NCBI GenBank assembly: GCA_017416805.1
Contig: JAFQBB010000020.1
Coordinates: 1-64,000, forward strand
Origin: Bacteroidaceae bacterium
GTDB taxonomy: Bacteria > Bacteroidota > Bacteroidia > Bacteroidales > Bacteroidaceae
Reading direction: 5' to 3'
Length of the DNA: 64,000 nt
Below, in pieces: positions 16,887 through 25,983 of the stretch; the first letter of the stretch is position 1, and each line of letters opens with the position of its first letter. A model generated the notes under the pieces. That model was not told the origin of the DNA, did no database searches, and saw only the letters and a list, made by a program, of their open reading frames with translations. The position numbers and the translations under genes are program-made.

Positions 16887-18428
16887 ATGGCGCAAGAAGA
16901 TGTTTTCAAGAAAATCGTATCGCATTGCAAGGAGTACGGTTTTGTGTTTCCGTCAAGTGATATTTACGACGGATTGGGTGCTGTATATGATTACGGCCAA
17001 ATGGGTGTAGAACTGAAGAACAATATCAAGCAGTATTGGTGGCAGAGCATGGTTTTGCTGCACGAGAATATTGTGGGTATTGATTCTGCCATCTTCATGC
17101 ACCCCACTATTTGGAAGGCCAGTGGTCATGTGGATGCTTTCAATGACCCTTTGATTGACAATCGCGACAGTAAGAAGCGCTATCGCGCTGATGTGCTCAT
17201 TGAAGACCAGTTGGCCAAATATGATGATAAAATCAACAAAGAAGTAGCTAAGGCTGCCAAGCGTTTTGGTGAGGCTTTTGATGAGGCTCAGTTCCGTGCT
17301 ACTAATGGTCGTGTTCTGGAAAACCAAGCCAAACGTGACGCACTTCATGCCCGTTTCCAAAAAGCATTGAATGACAACGATCTGAACGAACTGCGTCAGA
17401 TTATCCTTGACGAAGAGATTGTATGTCCTATCAGCGGAACAAAGAACTGGACCGAGGTACGCCAGTTCAATCTGATGTTCTCGACAGAAATGGGTTCTAC
17501 CTCTGATGGTGCCATGAAGGTATATCTTCGTCCGGAGACAGCTCAGGGTATATTCGTGAACTATATGAACGTGCAGAAGACCGGCCGCATGAAGATTCCT
17601 TTCGGTATTGCCCAGATTGGTAAGGCTTTCCGAAATGAGATTGTAGCCCGTCAGTTCATTTTCCGTATGCGTGAGTTCGAACAGATGGAGATGCAGTTCT
17701 TTGTTCGTCCCGGCAGTGAACTTGACTGGTTCAAACAGTGGAAGGAGACTCGTCTGAAATGGCACAAGGCTCTTGGCTTCGGTGATGACCACTATCGCTA
17801 CCATGACCACGACAAGTTGGCTCACTATGCCAATGCTGCTACCGACATTGAATTCCTGATGCCTTTCGGATTCAAGGAAGTGGAAGGTATCCACAGCCGT
17901 ACGAACTTTGACCTCTCACAGCATGAGAAGTATTCAGGAAAGAGCATCAAGTACTTTGACCCGGAATTGAACGAAAGCTACGTACCTTATGTTATAGAGA
18001 CCTCTATCGGTGTGGACCGTATGTTCCTCAGTGTCATGTGCGCTTCCTATCAGGAGGAGAAGCTGGAGAATGGCGAAACCCGTGTGGTGTTGAAACTGCC
18101 TGCAGCTTTGGCTCCCGTGAAGTTGGCCGTACTTCCTTTGGTGAAGAAGGATGGTCTGCCCGAAAAGGCCCGTGAGATTGTGGATGACTTGAAGTTCCAC
18201 TTCAACTGCCAGTATGATGAGAAGGATTCTATCGGTAAGCGCTACCGTCGTCAGGATGCTATCGGTACACCTTATTGTATTACTGTAGATCATCAGACTT
18301 TAGAGGACAACTGTGTCACTTTGCGTAACCGTGACACTATGCAACAGGAGCGTGTGGCTATCAGCGAGTTGAATAACATTATCGCAGATAAGGTAAGCAT
18401 CACCGGACTGTTGAAGACTTTGAGATAA
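16887..18428 (+). CDS. glyS: glycyl-tRNA synthetase (dimeric type)
   Basis: A 513-residue class II aminoacyl-tRNA synthetase of the alpha2 type. The N-terminus reads VSHCKEYGFVFPSSDIYDGLGAVYDYGQMGVELKNNIKQYWW. Motif 2 is FGIAQIGKAFRNEIVARQFIFRMREFEQMEMQFFV, motif 3 is YVIETSIGVDRMF, and the anticodon-binding domain begins about residue 410 (LAPVKLAVLPLVKKDGLPEKA). It charges tRNA-Gly in the cytoplasm. The length is normal and the start ATG is clear. It is followed after 11 nt by the FKBP lipoprotein gene, so the two are probably co-transcribed. Confidence 0.96.
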   Translation: MAQEDVFKKIVSHCKEYGFVFPSSDIYDGLGAVYDYGQMGVELKNNIKQYWWQSMVLLHENIVGIDSAIFMHPTIWKASGHVDAFNDPLIDNRDSKKRYRADVLIEDQLAKYDDKINKEVAKAAKRFGEAFDEAQFRATNGRVLENQAKRDALHARFQKALNDNDLNELRQIILDEEIVCPISGTKNWTEVRQFNLMFSTEMGSTSDGAMKVYLRPETAQGIFVNYMNVQKTGRMKIPFGIAQIGKAFRNEIVARQFIFRMREFEQMEMQFFVRPGSELDWFKQWKETRLKWHKALGFGDDHYRYHDHDKLAHYANAATDIEFLMPFGFKEVEGIHSRTNFDLSQHEKYSGKSIKYFDPELNESYVPYVIETSIGVDRMFLSVMCASYQEEKLENGETRVVLKLPAALAPVKLAVLPLVKKDGLPEKAREIVDDLKFHFNCQYDEKDSIGKRYRRQDAIGTPYCITVDHQTLEDNCVTLRNRDTMQQERVAISELNNIIADKVSITGLLKTLR

Positions 18429-18439
18429 ACCATATTATT

Positions 18440-19045
18440 ATGAAGAATAAACTTTGGTTCTTGTTGGTGGCGCTGGGTGTGCAACTGGCCTTTATTGCTT
18501 GTGAGGAAACAGATGAAGTCGATGAGTATGCCAATTGGAGTGCTCAAAATCAATCCTTCATTGATTCCATTGCAACAGTGGCAAGAAGAAATGCTGATGG
18601 AACCTGGAAAACGTATAAGGCATACGACCTGTCGCCGGACAATGATGATGTGTTGACGGCTACGTACGACAATAATAATTACATTTATTGTCAAGTGGTC
18701 AAAGCTGGAACGGGTACATCATCGCCCGAAGTGACCGATAGTATCCGTGTTCACTATCGTGCCTGGTTCTTTAATGGAAAGTTGATGGACGAGTCATTCC
18801 GCGGAGATACACTCAATACCAGCATCAGTGTGCCTCCAAAGTTTTCTATGGGGAGCACCATTACAGGATGGACAACAGCGTTGTTGTACATGAAAGAAGG
18901 GGATACTTGGGATGTCTATATCCCCTATACATTGGGGTATGGGACGAGTGGTGTCACTGGCGTTCCCGGATATTCAGCGCTTAAGTACAGAATCAATTTG
19001 GTTGGAGTCTATCCCGTGGGAACGGCTGTTCCGGCATGGGAATAA
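18440..19045 (+). CDS. FKBP-type peptidyl-prolyl isomerase lipoprotein
   Basis: A 201-residue exported lipoprotein with signal MKNKLWFLLVALGVQLAFIAC (lipobox FIAC, Cys21). The FKBP domain is about residues 90-195: DSIRVHYRAWFFNGKLMDESF, PPKFSMGSTITGWTTALLYMKEGDTWDVYIPYTLGYG and YSALKYRINLVGVYPV. It would catalyse proline isomerisation or act as a folding helper in the periplasm. It follows glyS after 11 nt. The C-terminus ends shortly after the last strand. Confidence 0.92.
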   Translation: MKNKLWFLLVALGVQLAFIACEETDEVDEYANWSAQNQSFIDSIATVARRNADGTWKTYKAYDLSPDNDDVLTATYDNNNYIYCQVVKAGTGTSSPEVTDSIRVHYRAWFFNGKLMDESFRGDTLNTSISVPPKFSMGSTITGWTTALLYMKEGDTWDVYIPYTLGYGTSGVTGVPGYSALKYRINLVGVYPVGTAVPAWE

Positions 19046-19085
19046 TCCAGAAACCGGAATCTTTATATGTACAATGATTTTTTAT

Positions 19086-19138
19086 GAGCATATGTTCATT
19101 GGTCCAAGATAAGTTTTTGGGCACTTGAACATATGTTC
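19086..19138. repeat. two GAACATATGTTC-type palindromes
   Basis: GAGCATATGTTC (19086-19097) and GAACATATGTTC (19127-19138) flank an AAGTTTTTGGGCACTT spacer; a T-run follows the second. The same 12-mer forms a regular four-copy array at 37288-37365. Here it is degenerate and may also act as a weak terminator of the FKBP transcript. Nothing else is evident from 19139 to 19390. Confidence 0.6.
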
Positions 19139-19391
19139 TTTTTTATGTCTTTTCCTGGTTCTTGCGCTACTTCAGCAATTTAGTTCTTTTTTTCGATTAA
19201 ATAACCACAGCTGTAAAGTAATATATACTTCAAGTGCTAACAGGTATATGCTTTATGTGTCAACGTGTATATAGTATTGAATACGGTGTTACCTTTCAAC
19301 TAAATTGTAGAACAACCACTGTCATTGGTGAAAATCGGAGTGCAAAAATAGTAGAATAGCAGCGAGTAAAAGACAAAAAGTGTTTTTTTCC

Positions 19392-19422
19392 TTTGTTGTT
19401 TGAAATATACTTTTTACATTTG
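19392..19422 (+). promoter_or_regulatory. promoter of the structured leader / HTH gene
   Basis: TTTG at 19392-19395, a 19-nt spacer, and TACATTTG at 19415-19422 are a perfect Bacteroidetes promoter. Transcription would start about 19429, some 335 nt before the HTH gene, leaving a long leader. Confidence 0.7.
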
Positions 19423-19625
19423 CATCAGTTCTTCTGTACAATTATGGCAGATTGGACTAATACATATTAAAAAAGGACGTTTACGAAACGTTATCTTCGA
19501 CTATCAAATCTCGCAAGTTTGAATTTCGTCAAGAAGATACGGCAACTGGAACGTTCACGTTGGGTGTATTGTTGCATCCCTTTCCTGTTATTTATGGGAA
19601 AAGGGTTGTGTATGATATATCACGG

Positions 19626-19713
19626 CGTGGGCCAACTGCGTTGCTTATCCTTGACGGAGGCAATGCGAGAGCCTGATAGTGGGATAAGCGGGACAGCCCC
19701 CACGTCTTTTTTA
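19626..19713 (+). ncRNA. candidate structured RNA ending in a U-tract
   Basis: Nested pairing: CGTGGG (19626-19631) with CCCACG (19699-19704); GCTTATCC (19643-19650) with GGATAAGC (19682-19689); AGGC (19658-19661) with GCCT (19671-19674). The outer stem is followed by TCTTTTTT. It looks like a small RNA or an attenuator in the leader of the HTH gene. I do not recognise the family. Confidence 0.5.
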
Positions 19714-19764
19714 TATCTTGTTATATTATGGAGAGTCCGAAGGGGCGCGGGCCAGATTGTGAAT

Positions 19765-19977
19765 ATGATACACGCAGGCCGATTAATAGAGCGCAAATTG
19801 CATGAACAAGGAAAGACGGTGACTTGGTTTGCTGCCCAATTGTGCTGTACTCGTACAAATGTTTATAAGATCTTTCGTAAAGAGAATCTTGATGTTGAAT
19901 TGCTTTGGCGAGCTTCGTGTATATTGAAATGTGATCTATTCAGTGAATATTCAGACAAATTCTTCCATACCTTATAA
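19765..19977 (+). CDS. small XRE-like helix-turn-helix protein
   Basis: A 70-residue protein from MIHAGRLIERKLHEQG. It is typical of the short Bacteroides XRE-like proteins: KTVTWFAAQLCCTRTNVYKIFRKENLDVELLWRASCILKCDLFSEY, with AAQLCCTRTNVYKIF as the HTH. The frame is open from 19519, but the upstream 82 codons cover the candidate structured RNA and have no domain, so the ATG at 19765 is preferred. Role: presumably a DNA-binding regulator, target unknown. Confidence 0.72.
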   Translation: MIHAGRLIERKLHEQGKTVTWFAAQLCCTRTNVYKIFRKENLDVELLWRASCILKCDLFSEYSDKFFHTL

Positions 19978-20119
19978 TATAACATGAAGTTTTTACTGTA
20001 TCAATAATGGATACAGTATCTAATTTGGATACATGCAACCTTTTTATTCGTATTTATAATTTCTTTTCTTTGCATTAGATTTTTAAATTATTATTAAAAC
20101 TGTTAAAAAGAAAAGAGTT

Positions 20120-20560
20120 ATGAAAGTAAAGGATTTTAAATTTGCCATCATGGCATTTGTAGTAATGATGACAGGATTATCATTCACATCTTGTAGTAAG
20201 GATGATCCCGATGAGCCCACACCAGCAAATGAACTTATTGGGACGTGGGAATGGAGTGATGAAGAGGAAGAAGGTGATGAGTCCGTTAAGTATCTGATGC
20301 GTTATACATTTAATGAGGATCTCACAGGAGTTTACTATGAAAAGATAACTTATGTGACTTCAAAAGGTTCTAAAGATGAAAATATGTCAATGGAAGAAAG
20401 TGAAAGATTTACTTATATTTATGATGAGGATGATGATGAGTTGATTTTGAATTTTAAGGAAGAAGGTTCATATCGTGAGTATGATGTCAAAGGTTTGTCA
20501 GCTAAAGAGCTCATGCTAAAAGATAATAGTGGAGGTGTGTATTATTTTGAAAGGAAGTAA
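20120..20560 (+). CDS. lipocalin-like lipoprotein
   Basis: A 146-residue exported lipoprotein with signal MKVKDFKFAIMAFVVMMTGLSFTSC (lipobox TSC). The mature part begins with an acidic linker, then NELIGTWEWSDEEEE, the usual start of Bacteroides lipocalin-like domains, and continues with beta-strands (LMRYTFNEDLTGVYY, FTYIYDEDDDELILNF, GVYYFERK). Function unknown; ligand binding or an immunity-like role is conceivable. The last 50 codons are duplicated at 23325-23470. It is more AT-rich than the genes at left. Confidence 0.78.
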   Translation: MKVKDFKFAIMAFVVMMTGLSFTSCSKDDPDEPTPANELIGTWEWSDEEEEGDESVKYLMRYTFNEDLTGVYYEKITYVTSKGSKDENMSMEESERFTYIYDEDDDELILNFKEEGSYREYDVKGLSAKELMLKDNSGGVYYFERK

Positions 20561-20572
20561 CTTTCTGTGAAT

Positions 20573-20692
20573 CTATATTCGATAAATGTTTTTCTGTTCT
20601 TACGTATCTGAATCGTGCCCTTTCAATCCTTTAGTAATGATAGAATGTTTGTTGTATCTTGTAGTGATGAAAATGGGCTATTCGTAAAGAAT
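20573..20692 (+). pseudogene. degenerate remnant of an M6-protease 5' end
   Basis: This stretch aligns with the first part of the protease gene at 23476: ATAAATGTTTTTCTGTTC, the CGAATCG block, and GTGATGA...AAATGGGCTATT are shared in order, with several deletions and frameshifts. It starts directly after the lipocalin-like gene, exactly where the intact protease follows the lipocalin remnant at 23325. No reading frame survives. Confidence 0.7.
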
Positions 20693-20731
20693 GTAAGGAG
20701 TGGGACTTCTAACTAAAAACTTATATACAAA

Positions 20732-21853
20732 ATGAAAAAGACAATTATTATTTCTGCATTTCTTACAGTGTTTGGCTTTGTTCCTCAGGCAATAGCCCAA
20801 AGTTCTATACTCGCTACTCTTCATCACGATGGTGGAATTAAAACCTTTTATGGAACAAATGCCCTTGTAGAGGCTAATAAAGTGGCTGATGACGGTGATG
20901 TTATCACGCTTTCAAGCGGAACCTTCCTTGCTCCAGCTGATGCTATCACTAAGGCTGTCACTTTGCGTGGTGCAGGTATGGAATTTGACACGTTAAACAA
21001 TGTCGAACCAACTTTAATAGATGGTAGTCTTTTGCTTGATATCCCAGAATCTGCTACAAACAAATTTATTCTTGAAGCAGTTGACCTTAGCGACTCTGTC
21101 AGGTATTGTGGTACATTGAAGAATCCTCAATTCATTAAATGTAGAATGGGGTATATAACCTACGGAAAGGCTGGAAATAATAGAATTATTGATGCCCAAA
21201 TCTTGCATTGTATCATATCTGAAGAGTTATATTTATGTTCAAACTCGTCAGCAACTTTAGTTAATTGCTACATTAGAGATCCATATAGCCACGATGATAA
21301 AACTTCAAACTTTGAATTCCAAAATTGTGTACTATATATGGTTAATCCTGGTGAAATGCAAAGTTCAATAATCAGGAATAGTATAATTGTACATGTGAAT
21401 GGTGGTATGAATACTTATAACGGTAAAACTGAATATTATGCATTGGCTCCAACAACAATCGCTTATAATTGCGTAGGAGTGTGGACAAGAGAATGGTCAT
21501 ATAAAGACTCTCCTGTCTCTTGTTTATTTGTGTTTCAAACTAACACAACCAATATAGAAATGCCGCGAGGTCCCATATGTACAAGCATATTCAAAGACTG
21601 GGATTTTTATTATGTTGTTTCAAATAGTCTTGGTAGAGCGTTAGAGAACTTTAAAGAAACTCGTTTGGAACTTGCAGAATCATTCAAAACTAAGTATTTG
21701 GGTAGTGATGGAACAGAGTTGGGCATCTATGGCGGTAACCTTCCGTTTGATGCAATCTCAACAAATCCTCGTATTACCAAGTGTGAAGTGGATGGAAAGA
21801 CAACCTCAGATGGTAAGTTGAGTGTGAAAGTGGAAGTGAACGGACAGAAGTAG
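20732..21853 (+). CDS. secreted beta-helix-like protein
   Basis: A 373-residue protein with a Sec signal (MKKTIIISAFLTVFGFVPQAIAQ). An N-terminal segment, FYGTNALVEANKVADDGDVITLSSGTF, is the start of many Bacteroides pectin-lyase-fold proteins. It is followed by short strand/turn units (TKAVTLRGAGMEFDT, IIDAQILHCIISEELYLCSNSSATLVNCYIRD, FEFQNCVLYMVNPGEMQSSIIRNSIIV), consistent with a right-handed parallel beta-helix. No catalytic residues are evident. It lies 39 nt before the next surface protein, so the two probably act together at the cell surface. Confidence 0.72.
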   Translation: MKKTIIISAFLTVFGFVPQAIAQSSILATLHHDGGIKTFYGTNALVEANKVADDGDVITLSSGTFLAPADAITKAVTLRGAGMEFDTLNNVEPTLIDGSLLLDIPESATNKFILEAVDLSDSVRYCGTLKNPQFIKCRMGYITYGKAGNNRIIDAQILHCIISEELYLCSNSSATLVNCYIRDPYSHDDKTSNFEFQNCVLYMVNPGEMQSSIIRNSIIVHVNGGMNTYNGKTEYYALAPTTIAYNCVGVWTREWSYKDSPVSCLFVFQTNTTNIEMPRGPICTSIFKDWDFYYVVSNSLGRALENFKETRLELAESFKTKYLGSDGTELGIYGGNLPFDAISTNPRITKCEVDGKTTSDGKLSVKVEVNGQK

Positions 21854-21891
21854 AAGGATACCTCAGATGTTTCCTAAACAGATATTATGTT

Positions 21892-23097
21892 ATGCAAAAA
21901 TATATTCTGACAGCAATACTATTTTGTCTATGCACGATGATGCGTGGACAGAGTGGCTACGAATACACTTATTGGACTGACGGTAATGTAAGCAAACAGA
22001 CTACAATAACATCGGACACAGGCATAGAGCAACTTCAAGTGGATGTGTCGGGACTTGATAACGGTTTCCATACACTGAATGTAATGGTAAAAGACAAAAA
22101 TGGAGTGGTCAGTCCTACTGTGACTCGTATGTTCTACTCTGCTAAAGAGGTGACCTCCTCAAGAGGTTGGTATCAGATTGACAATCAGAGTGAGGTGTTT
22201 ATGGTAGACCAAATGCAAGGTCTTCATATGGTGGATGTTTCGATGTTAACTAATGGTTTGCATTCTATCAGGTTCATGCTGGAGGGAGTGGACGGTAAAG
22301 TTACCTCCTTTGCTGTAGGTCATTTTATTAAACTTTCAGCATTGGGTGAAGAAATGACCTACACATATATATATGATAAGGATTCAACAACTGCAGAGAG
22401 TAGAACTTTGACAACAAATGTGATGTGGCTCGATGTGGAAGGATTGGCAGACGGATTGCATACTATAGACATTATAGCGTCCGCTTCTTCTACGATACAA
22501 CCTGTAAGTCACCGCTTCATAAAGATTCCGCAAACTGATGGAGTTGACTTCCTCAACTGCGTATGCTACATAGATGAGGTATTATATAAACAGGAAAAGA
22601 TAGAATCTGCGCAGGGAATCGTGGAATGGGATATTGATATGACAGCTGTTGAGAGAGGATTGCACAATATTGAACTGCAAGTGGTTTCGCCAAGTGGAGC
22701 AGCTTCATTGTTAAGCAATTCCTTATTCCTTCGTACTCTGACTGATGTGGAATTTACCACTCTTGACTGTTACTGTATTATTGACAGTATACATACAAGT
22801 ATTGTTGAAGGTTTATATGAGGATTGTGGCTATAGTTTTGAGTTGGATGTGGACAATCTTGATGATGGCAATCATACACTTACCTATCTTTTGCTTGATA
22901 ATACGGGTGTAGTGACCGATGCCCGCATTGCTACATTTGTAAAGGATTCAAAGGCTCATGGCGTTGGCAAATTAGAAATAGTAGATGAAAAAAAGACTGT
23001 TATCTATGACCTCTCAGGGCATCCTGTCAACCGTATAGTTACTTCAGGCATATATATTATCAACGGAAATAAGGTTATGATAAAAAAGAAGTTCTAA
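21892..23097 (+). CDS. secreted repeat protein with surface-sorting-like tail
   Basis: A 401-residue exported protein (signal about residues 1-20). It consists of four or five repeats of about 85 residues, each with a WTDGN/YIYD-type strand, an LxVDVSGLxxGxHTLN segment and a VSPTVTRMFY strand; visible units are at about 23-105, 105-190, 190-280 and 280-350. The tail, VIYDLSGHPVNRIVTSGIYIINGNKVMIKKKF, is the Bacteroides/Porphyromonas-like C-terminal motif. It is often found downstream of beta-helix proteins as here. Function unknown. A strong hairpin 195 nt downstream may terminate the pair. Confidence 0.75.
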   Translation: MQKYILTAILFCLCTMMRGQSGYEYTYWTDGNVSKQTTITSDTGIEQLQVDVSGLDNGFHTLNVMVKDKNGVVSPTVTRMFYSAKEVTSSRGWYQIDNQSEVFMVDQMQGLHMVDVSMLTNGLHSIRFMLEGVDGKVTSFAVGHFIKLSALGEEMTYTYIYDKDSTTAESRTLTTNVMWLDVEGLADGLHTIDIIASASSTIQPVSHRFIKIPQTDGVDFLNCVCYIDEVLYKQEKIESAQGIVEWDIDMTAVERGLHNIELQVVSPSGAASLLSNSLFLRTLTDVEFTTLDCYCIIDSIHTSIVEGLYEDCGYSFELDVDNLDDGNHTLTYLLLDNTGVVTDARIATFVKDSKAHGVGKLEIVDEKKTVIYDLSGHPVNRIVTSGIYIINGNKVMIKKKF

Positions 23098-23291
23098 TAG
23101 CCATGTTCCTACATTGTAGATAATCAAGATGGAAGGCTTATTATGTGACTCTTCCTTTCCAAATCTTTTTGTCCTCATATTGATCGTGTGGTTCGCTACA
23201 CTTCCTCTTTGACTGTTAAAAACAAGGAACGAAGCGATAATTCCCTTTATCTCCTTATATCTGCAAAAAAGTTGAGCTTGCGAACTTGAAT

Positions 23292-23330
23292 AATATAGCG
23301 TGAGTTCGGTATAAGAACTCACGCTATATT
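23292..23330 (+). terminator. perfect 16-bp hairpin after the surface-protein pair
   Basis: AATATAGCGTGAGTTC (23292-23307) pairs perfectly with GAACTCACGCTATATT (23315-23330) around a 7-nt loop. The U-tract is weak (TATG follows). The right arm runs straight into the lipocalin remnant, so the duplication breakpoint lies here. Confidence 0.65.
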
Positions 23331-23470
23331 TATGATGAGGATGATGATGAGTTGATTTTGAATTTTAAGGAAGAAGATTCATGTCGTGAGTATGATGTCA
23401 AAGGTTTGTCAGCTAAAGAGCTTATGTTAAAAGATAATAGTAAAAATATGTGTTATTTTGAAAAGATAAT
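23325..23470 (+). pseudogene. remnant of a second lipocalin-like gene (3' end)
   Basis: Nearly identical to 20414-20560: reading YIYDEDDDELILNFKEED, then REYDVKGLSAKELMLKDNS, against the intact gene's same segment. The first about 95 codons are missing, and the stop codon is lost (AGG AAG TAA became AAG ATA ATC), so the frame runs into the start of the protease gene. It is clearly a paralogous fragment, not a new gene. Confidence 0.88.
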
Positions 23471-23475
23471 CTCTT

Positions 23476-25800
23476 ATGAAAGTATTTGTTAGTATCAGTC
23501 TATTGCTATTTTCGATTAAATGTTTTTCTGTTCCTGCATATCCGAATCGGGCTTTTTTGTTTCTAGGTAATGGTCAAAAAGTTCCTGTTACACTTTGTGG
23601 TGATGAAAAACAAAAATGGGCTATTAGTGAAGACTGTTACACGTTACTCCCCACGGATGCGGGGTGGGTATATGCACAAGAAGACGAGGCTGGCTATGCT
23701 TCCCCGTCTTCTTTTTATTTGTCAGCAAAAACTGATAGAGATACAAAAACAGAGACATTCTTGAACGGATTGAAAAAAAGAATACCTATAAGACTACATG
23801 CGGAATCAGATGTGCAGTCTCATAGTCATGTTGCTCAAAATTATTCAATTTCTTCTCCTGCTACGGGCATTCGAAAGGCTTTGGTTATTCTTATGGAATT
23901 TGTTGATTGTGCATTCAAAAAACAATCTAAAGATTTTGAGGCTCTTTTCAATGATGCAGGTTATCGGGATGATGGTGCTGCTGGTAGTGTTTATGATTAT
24001 TTTCAATGGGCTTCTCACGGTCAGTTACATTTTTACAGTGATATATTAGGTCCGTTCAAAACTAAACATCCCATGAAATATTATGGTGGAAATAACCCTA
24101 TAACATCTGCAGATACCAATCCTTATGAGTTGTTTCAAGAGGCAATTGGACATGCTTCGAACCAAGTGGACTTGTCTGAATATGATGCAAATAATGATGG
24201 CTATGTAGATAATGTCCACATTATTTTTTCTGGCTATGGAGAGGAGTCTCTTGCTTCTTCATCGTCAATTTGGTCACATGAAATGACTTTTGATCCCATT
24301 ATGATACAAGATATGATAGTTGACAGATACTCTTGTGCTCCAGAATTAAGAGGGAATGAAGGTGAAGGAATATCCCGTATTGGTACGCATTGTCATGAAT
24401 TGGGGCATGCTTTAGGAGCTATGGATTATTATGATACAGACTATGATATAGGTGGGGGATATGAAGGGACTGGCATTTGGGATATTATGGCACAAGGAAG
24501 TTGGAACAATGAAGGAATAACTCCTGCCAATTTTAATCCTTATGTCCGGATTTATAATTTTGGATGGGAAAAGGCTAAATTATTGCCAGTCAATACTTAT
24601 TCAAAATTGGAACCGTCCAATAAGATGCCGGGGAATGTTTATAGAATAGACACACCTGTTACTGACGAGTTTTATTTGGTGGAGAATCGTAACCGTATTT
24701 CTTTCGATGAATGTCTTCCAGAAAGCGGATTGCATATTTATCATATTGGAGCTGGAATCATCGAAAAAAGTATTGAAAATAAAATAAATGCATCTTTCCC
24801 ACAGGAATGCTATATAGTATGTGCTTCATCTGAATATAAAAATCCGACATCGTCTGTCCTTTCATACGGCAGTATCAATATGGAAGGAACGCTTTATACT
24901 GGTGGTATTGGAAATTCTGAATTCAATGATGAAACGATACCCTCTGCAAATTGTCAAAATGGTATTTGTAGTAATATCTCATTGTCAGAAATAAAGCTTT
25001 TACCCGATGGGAATGTGTCTTTATATAATGGAACGCTGCTCGAACCTGAGACGTGGTGGTACGAAAAGTTTGAGAATGAGTCTCCTTTGACGAGTTGGAA
25101 TGTTGAGACAGAGTCGTTTGAAGAACAAATACACTTTTATGCCTCGTCCGACGTTGAGAATAGTATTTTTAAACCCTTTTTTCAGTTACCGGCCCCTTTG
25201 GATGGGGTAAATTATTTGTATGTTGGGAATAGGAACCAATCTTCATGTTTTGGCCGCATGGTTTCTGAATGGATTTCTTATGACTCCTCTTATTCATATA
25301 TGCTTTATTTCATGTATCATATAACCTCCAGAACTATTCAGCAGTCAAATGGCTTTTTCATATATTATCAGACTAAAAGTAACCAAGAAGAATGGGTATT
25401 GCTTAAACATTATACCCAAATAACAACTTCTTGGGAAGAAGTAAGTATGGAAATTGCAAACATGATAATGGAAGATTTTCGTTTGGCTTTTGAATTCGAT
25501 GTGAAAGCATTGAGTGCCATTTGTTTGGACGATATTAGAATTGGTGTGCGTGATGAAGTGGAGAATATTGTTGATTCTATTCGAAAGAAGGTATCTTCAG
25601 ATGTTTTAATCAGTCAAAATGGCGATGTTACAGTATTTAAATCATTGGTTCAACAAAACAGATTCTCAGTATATGATTTTCAGGGGTGTCCTCTTTATAC
25701 ATGCAATCTTTCTCAAGATGAGGAGGTGAGCATTTTTCTTCCTGCTGGATTTTACTTTTTTACCACAAAAGAGAGTAAAGGGAAAATTACAGTCCGATGA
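23476..25800 (+). CDS. M6-family secreted metalloprotease
   Basis: A 774-residue secreted protein with signal MKVFVSISLLLFSIKCFSVPAYP. An N-terminal region with GDEKQKWAISEDCYTLLP is followed by an M6 catalytic domain from about residue 135 (LVILMEFVDCAF). Its zinc site is HELGH (H307-H311), with the downstream metal-ligand region MDYYDTDYDIGGGYEGTGIWDIMAQGSW and a calcium-like DANNDGYVD loop near residue 240. A jelly-roll-like domain and a short C-terminal sorting-like tail (FSVYDFQGCPLYTCNLS...GFYFFTTKESKGKITVR) follow. M6 relatives include immune-inhibitor A. Host-protein cleavage is possible but unproven. It follows the lipocalin remnant. Confidence 0.9.
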   Translation: MKVFVSISLLLFSIKCFSVPAYPNRAFLFLGNGQKVPVTLCGDEKQKWAISEDCYTLLPTDAGWVYAQEDEAGYASPSSFYLSAKTDRDTKTETFLNGLKKRIPIRLHAESDVQSHSHVAQNYSISSPATGIRKALVILMEFVDCAFKKQSKDFEALFNDAGYRDDGAAGSVYDYFQWASHGQLHFYSDILGPFKTKHPMKYYGGNNPITSADTNPYELFQEAIGHASNQVDLSEYDANNDGYVDNVHIIFSGYGEESLASSSSIWSHEMTFDPIMIQDMIVDRYSCAPELRGNEGEGISRIGTHCHELGHALGAMDYYDTDYDIGGGYEGTGIWDIMAQGSWNNEGITPANFNPYVRIYNFGWEKAKLLPVNTYSKLEPSNKMPGNVYRIDTPVTDEFYLVENRNRISFDECLPESGLHIYHIGAGIIEKSIENKINASFPQECYIVCASSEYKNPTSSVLSYGSINMEGTLYTGGIGNSEFNDETIPSANCQNGICSNISLSEIKLLPDGNVSLYNGTLLEPETWWYEKFENESPLTSWNVETESFEEQIHFYASSDVENSIFKPFFQLPAPLDGVNYLYVGNRNQSSCFGRMVSEWISYDSSYSYMLYFMYHITSRTIQQSNGFFIYYQTKSNQEEWVLLKHYTQITTSWEEVSMEIANMIMEDFRLAFEFDVKALSAICLDDIRIGVRDEVENIVDSIRKKVSSDVLISQNGDVTVFKSLVQQNRFSVYDFQGCPLYTCNLSQDEEVSIFLPAGFYFFTTKESKGKITVR

Positions 25801-25914
25801 GTAAGATTTATCCGAACCGCCATAGAGAAGATGGTATTTTTCACTTCCCTTTTTATTGGATACCAATAATTCACCAAGAAACTTGAAACAGTTGTTTTTA
25901 GCTTTTGTTGGAAA

Positions 25915-25938
25915 AAAACAGGCAATACCTGTTTTCTT
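25915..25938 (+). terminator. terminator of the M6 protease gene
   Basis: AAAACAGG (25915-25922) pairs with CCTGTTTT (25928-25935) around a 5-nt loop; the T-rich arm acts as the U-tract. It overlaps the rarA promoter region. Confidence 0.6.
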
Positions 25939-25952
25939 TAGGAACAAAGCGC

Positions 25953-25960
25953 TATCTTTG
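25953..25960 (+). promoter_or_regulatory. -7 box of the rarA promoter
   Basis: TATCTTTG matches TAnnTTTG and lies 23 nt before the rarA ATG, implying a very short leader. No clear -33 box is visible. Confidence 0.45.
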
Positions 25961-25983
25961 CAGAAAGAAAAAAATGTGAAGCT

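Noticed and set aside
19519-19764. 82-codon extension of the small HTH protein
   Set aside because: It covers the structured-RNA candidate and has no domain; the HTH protein starts well at 19765.
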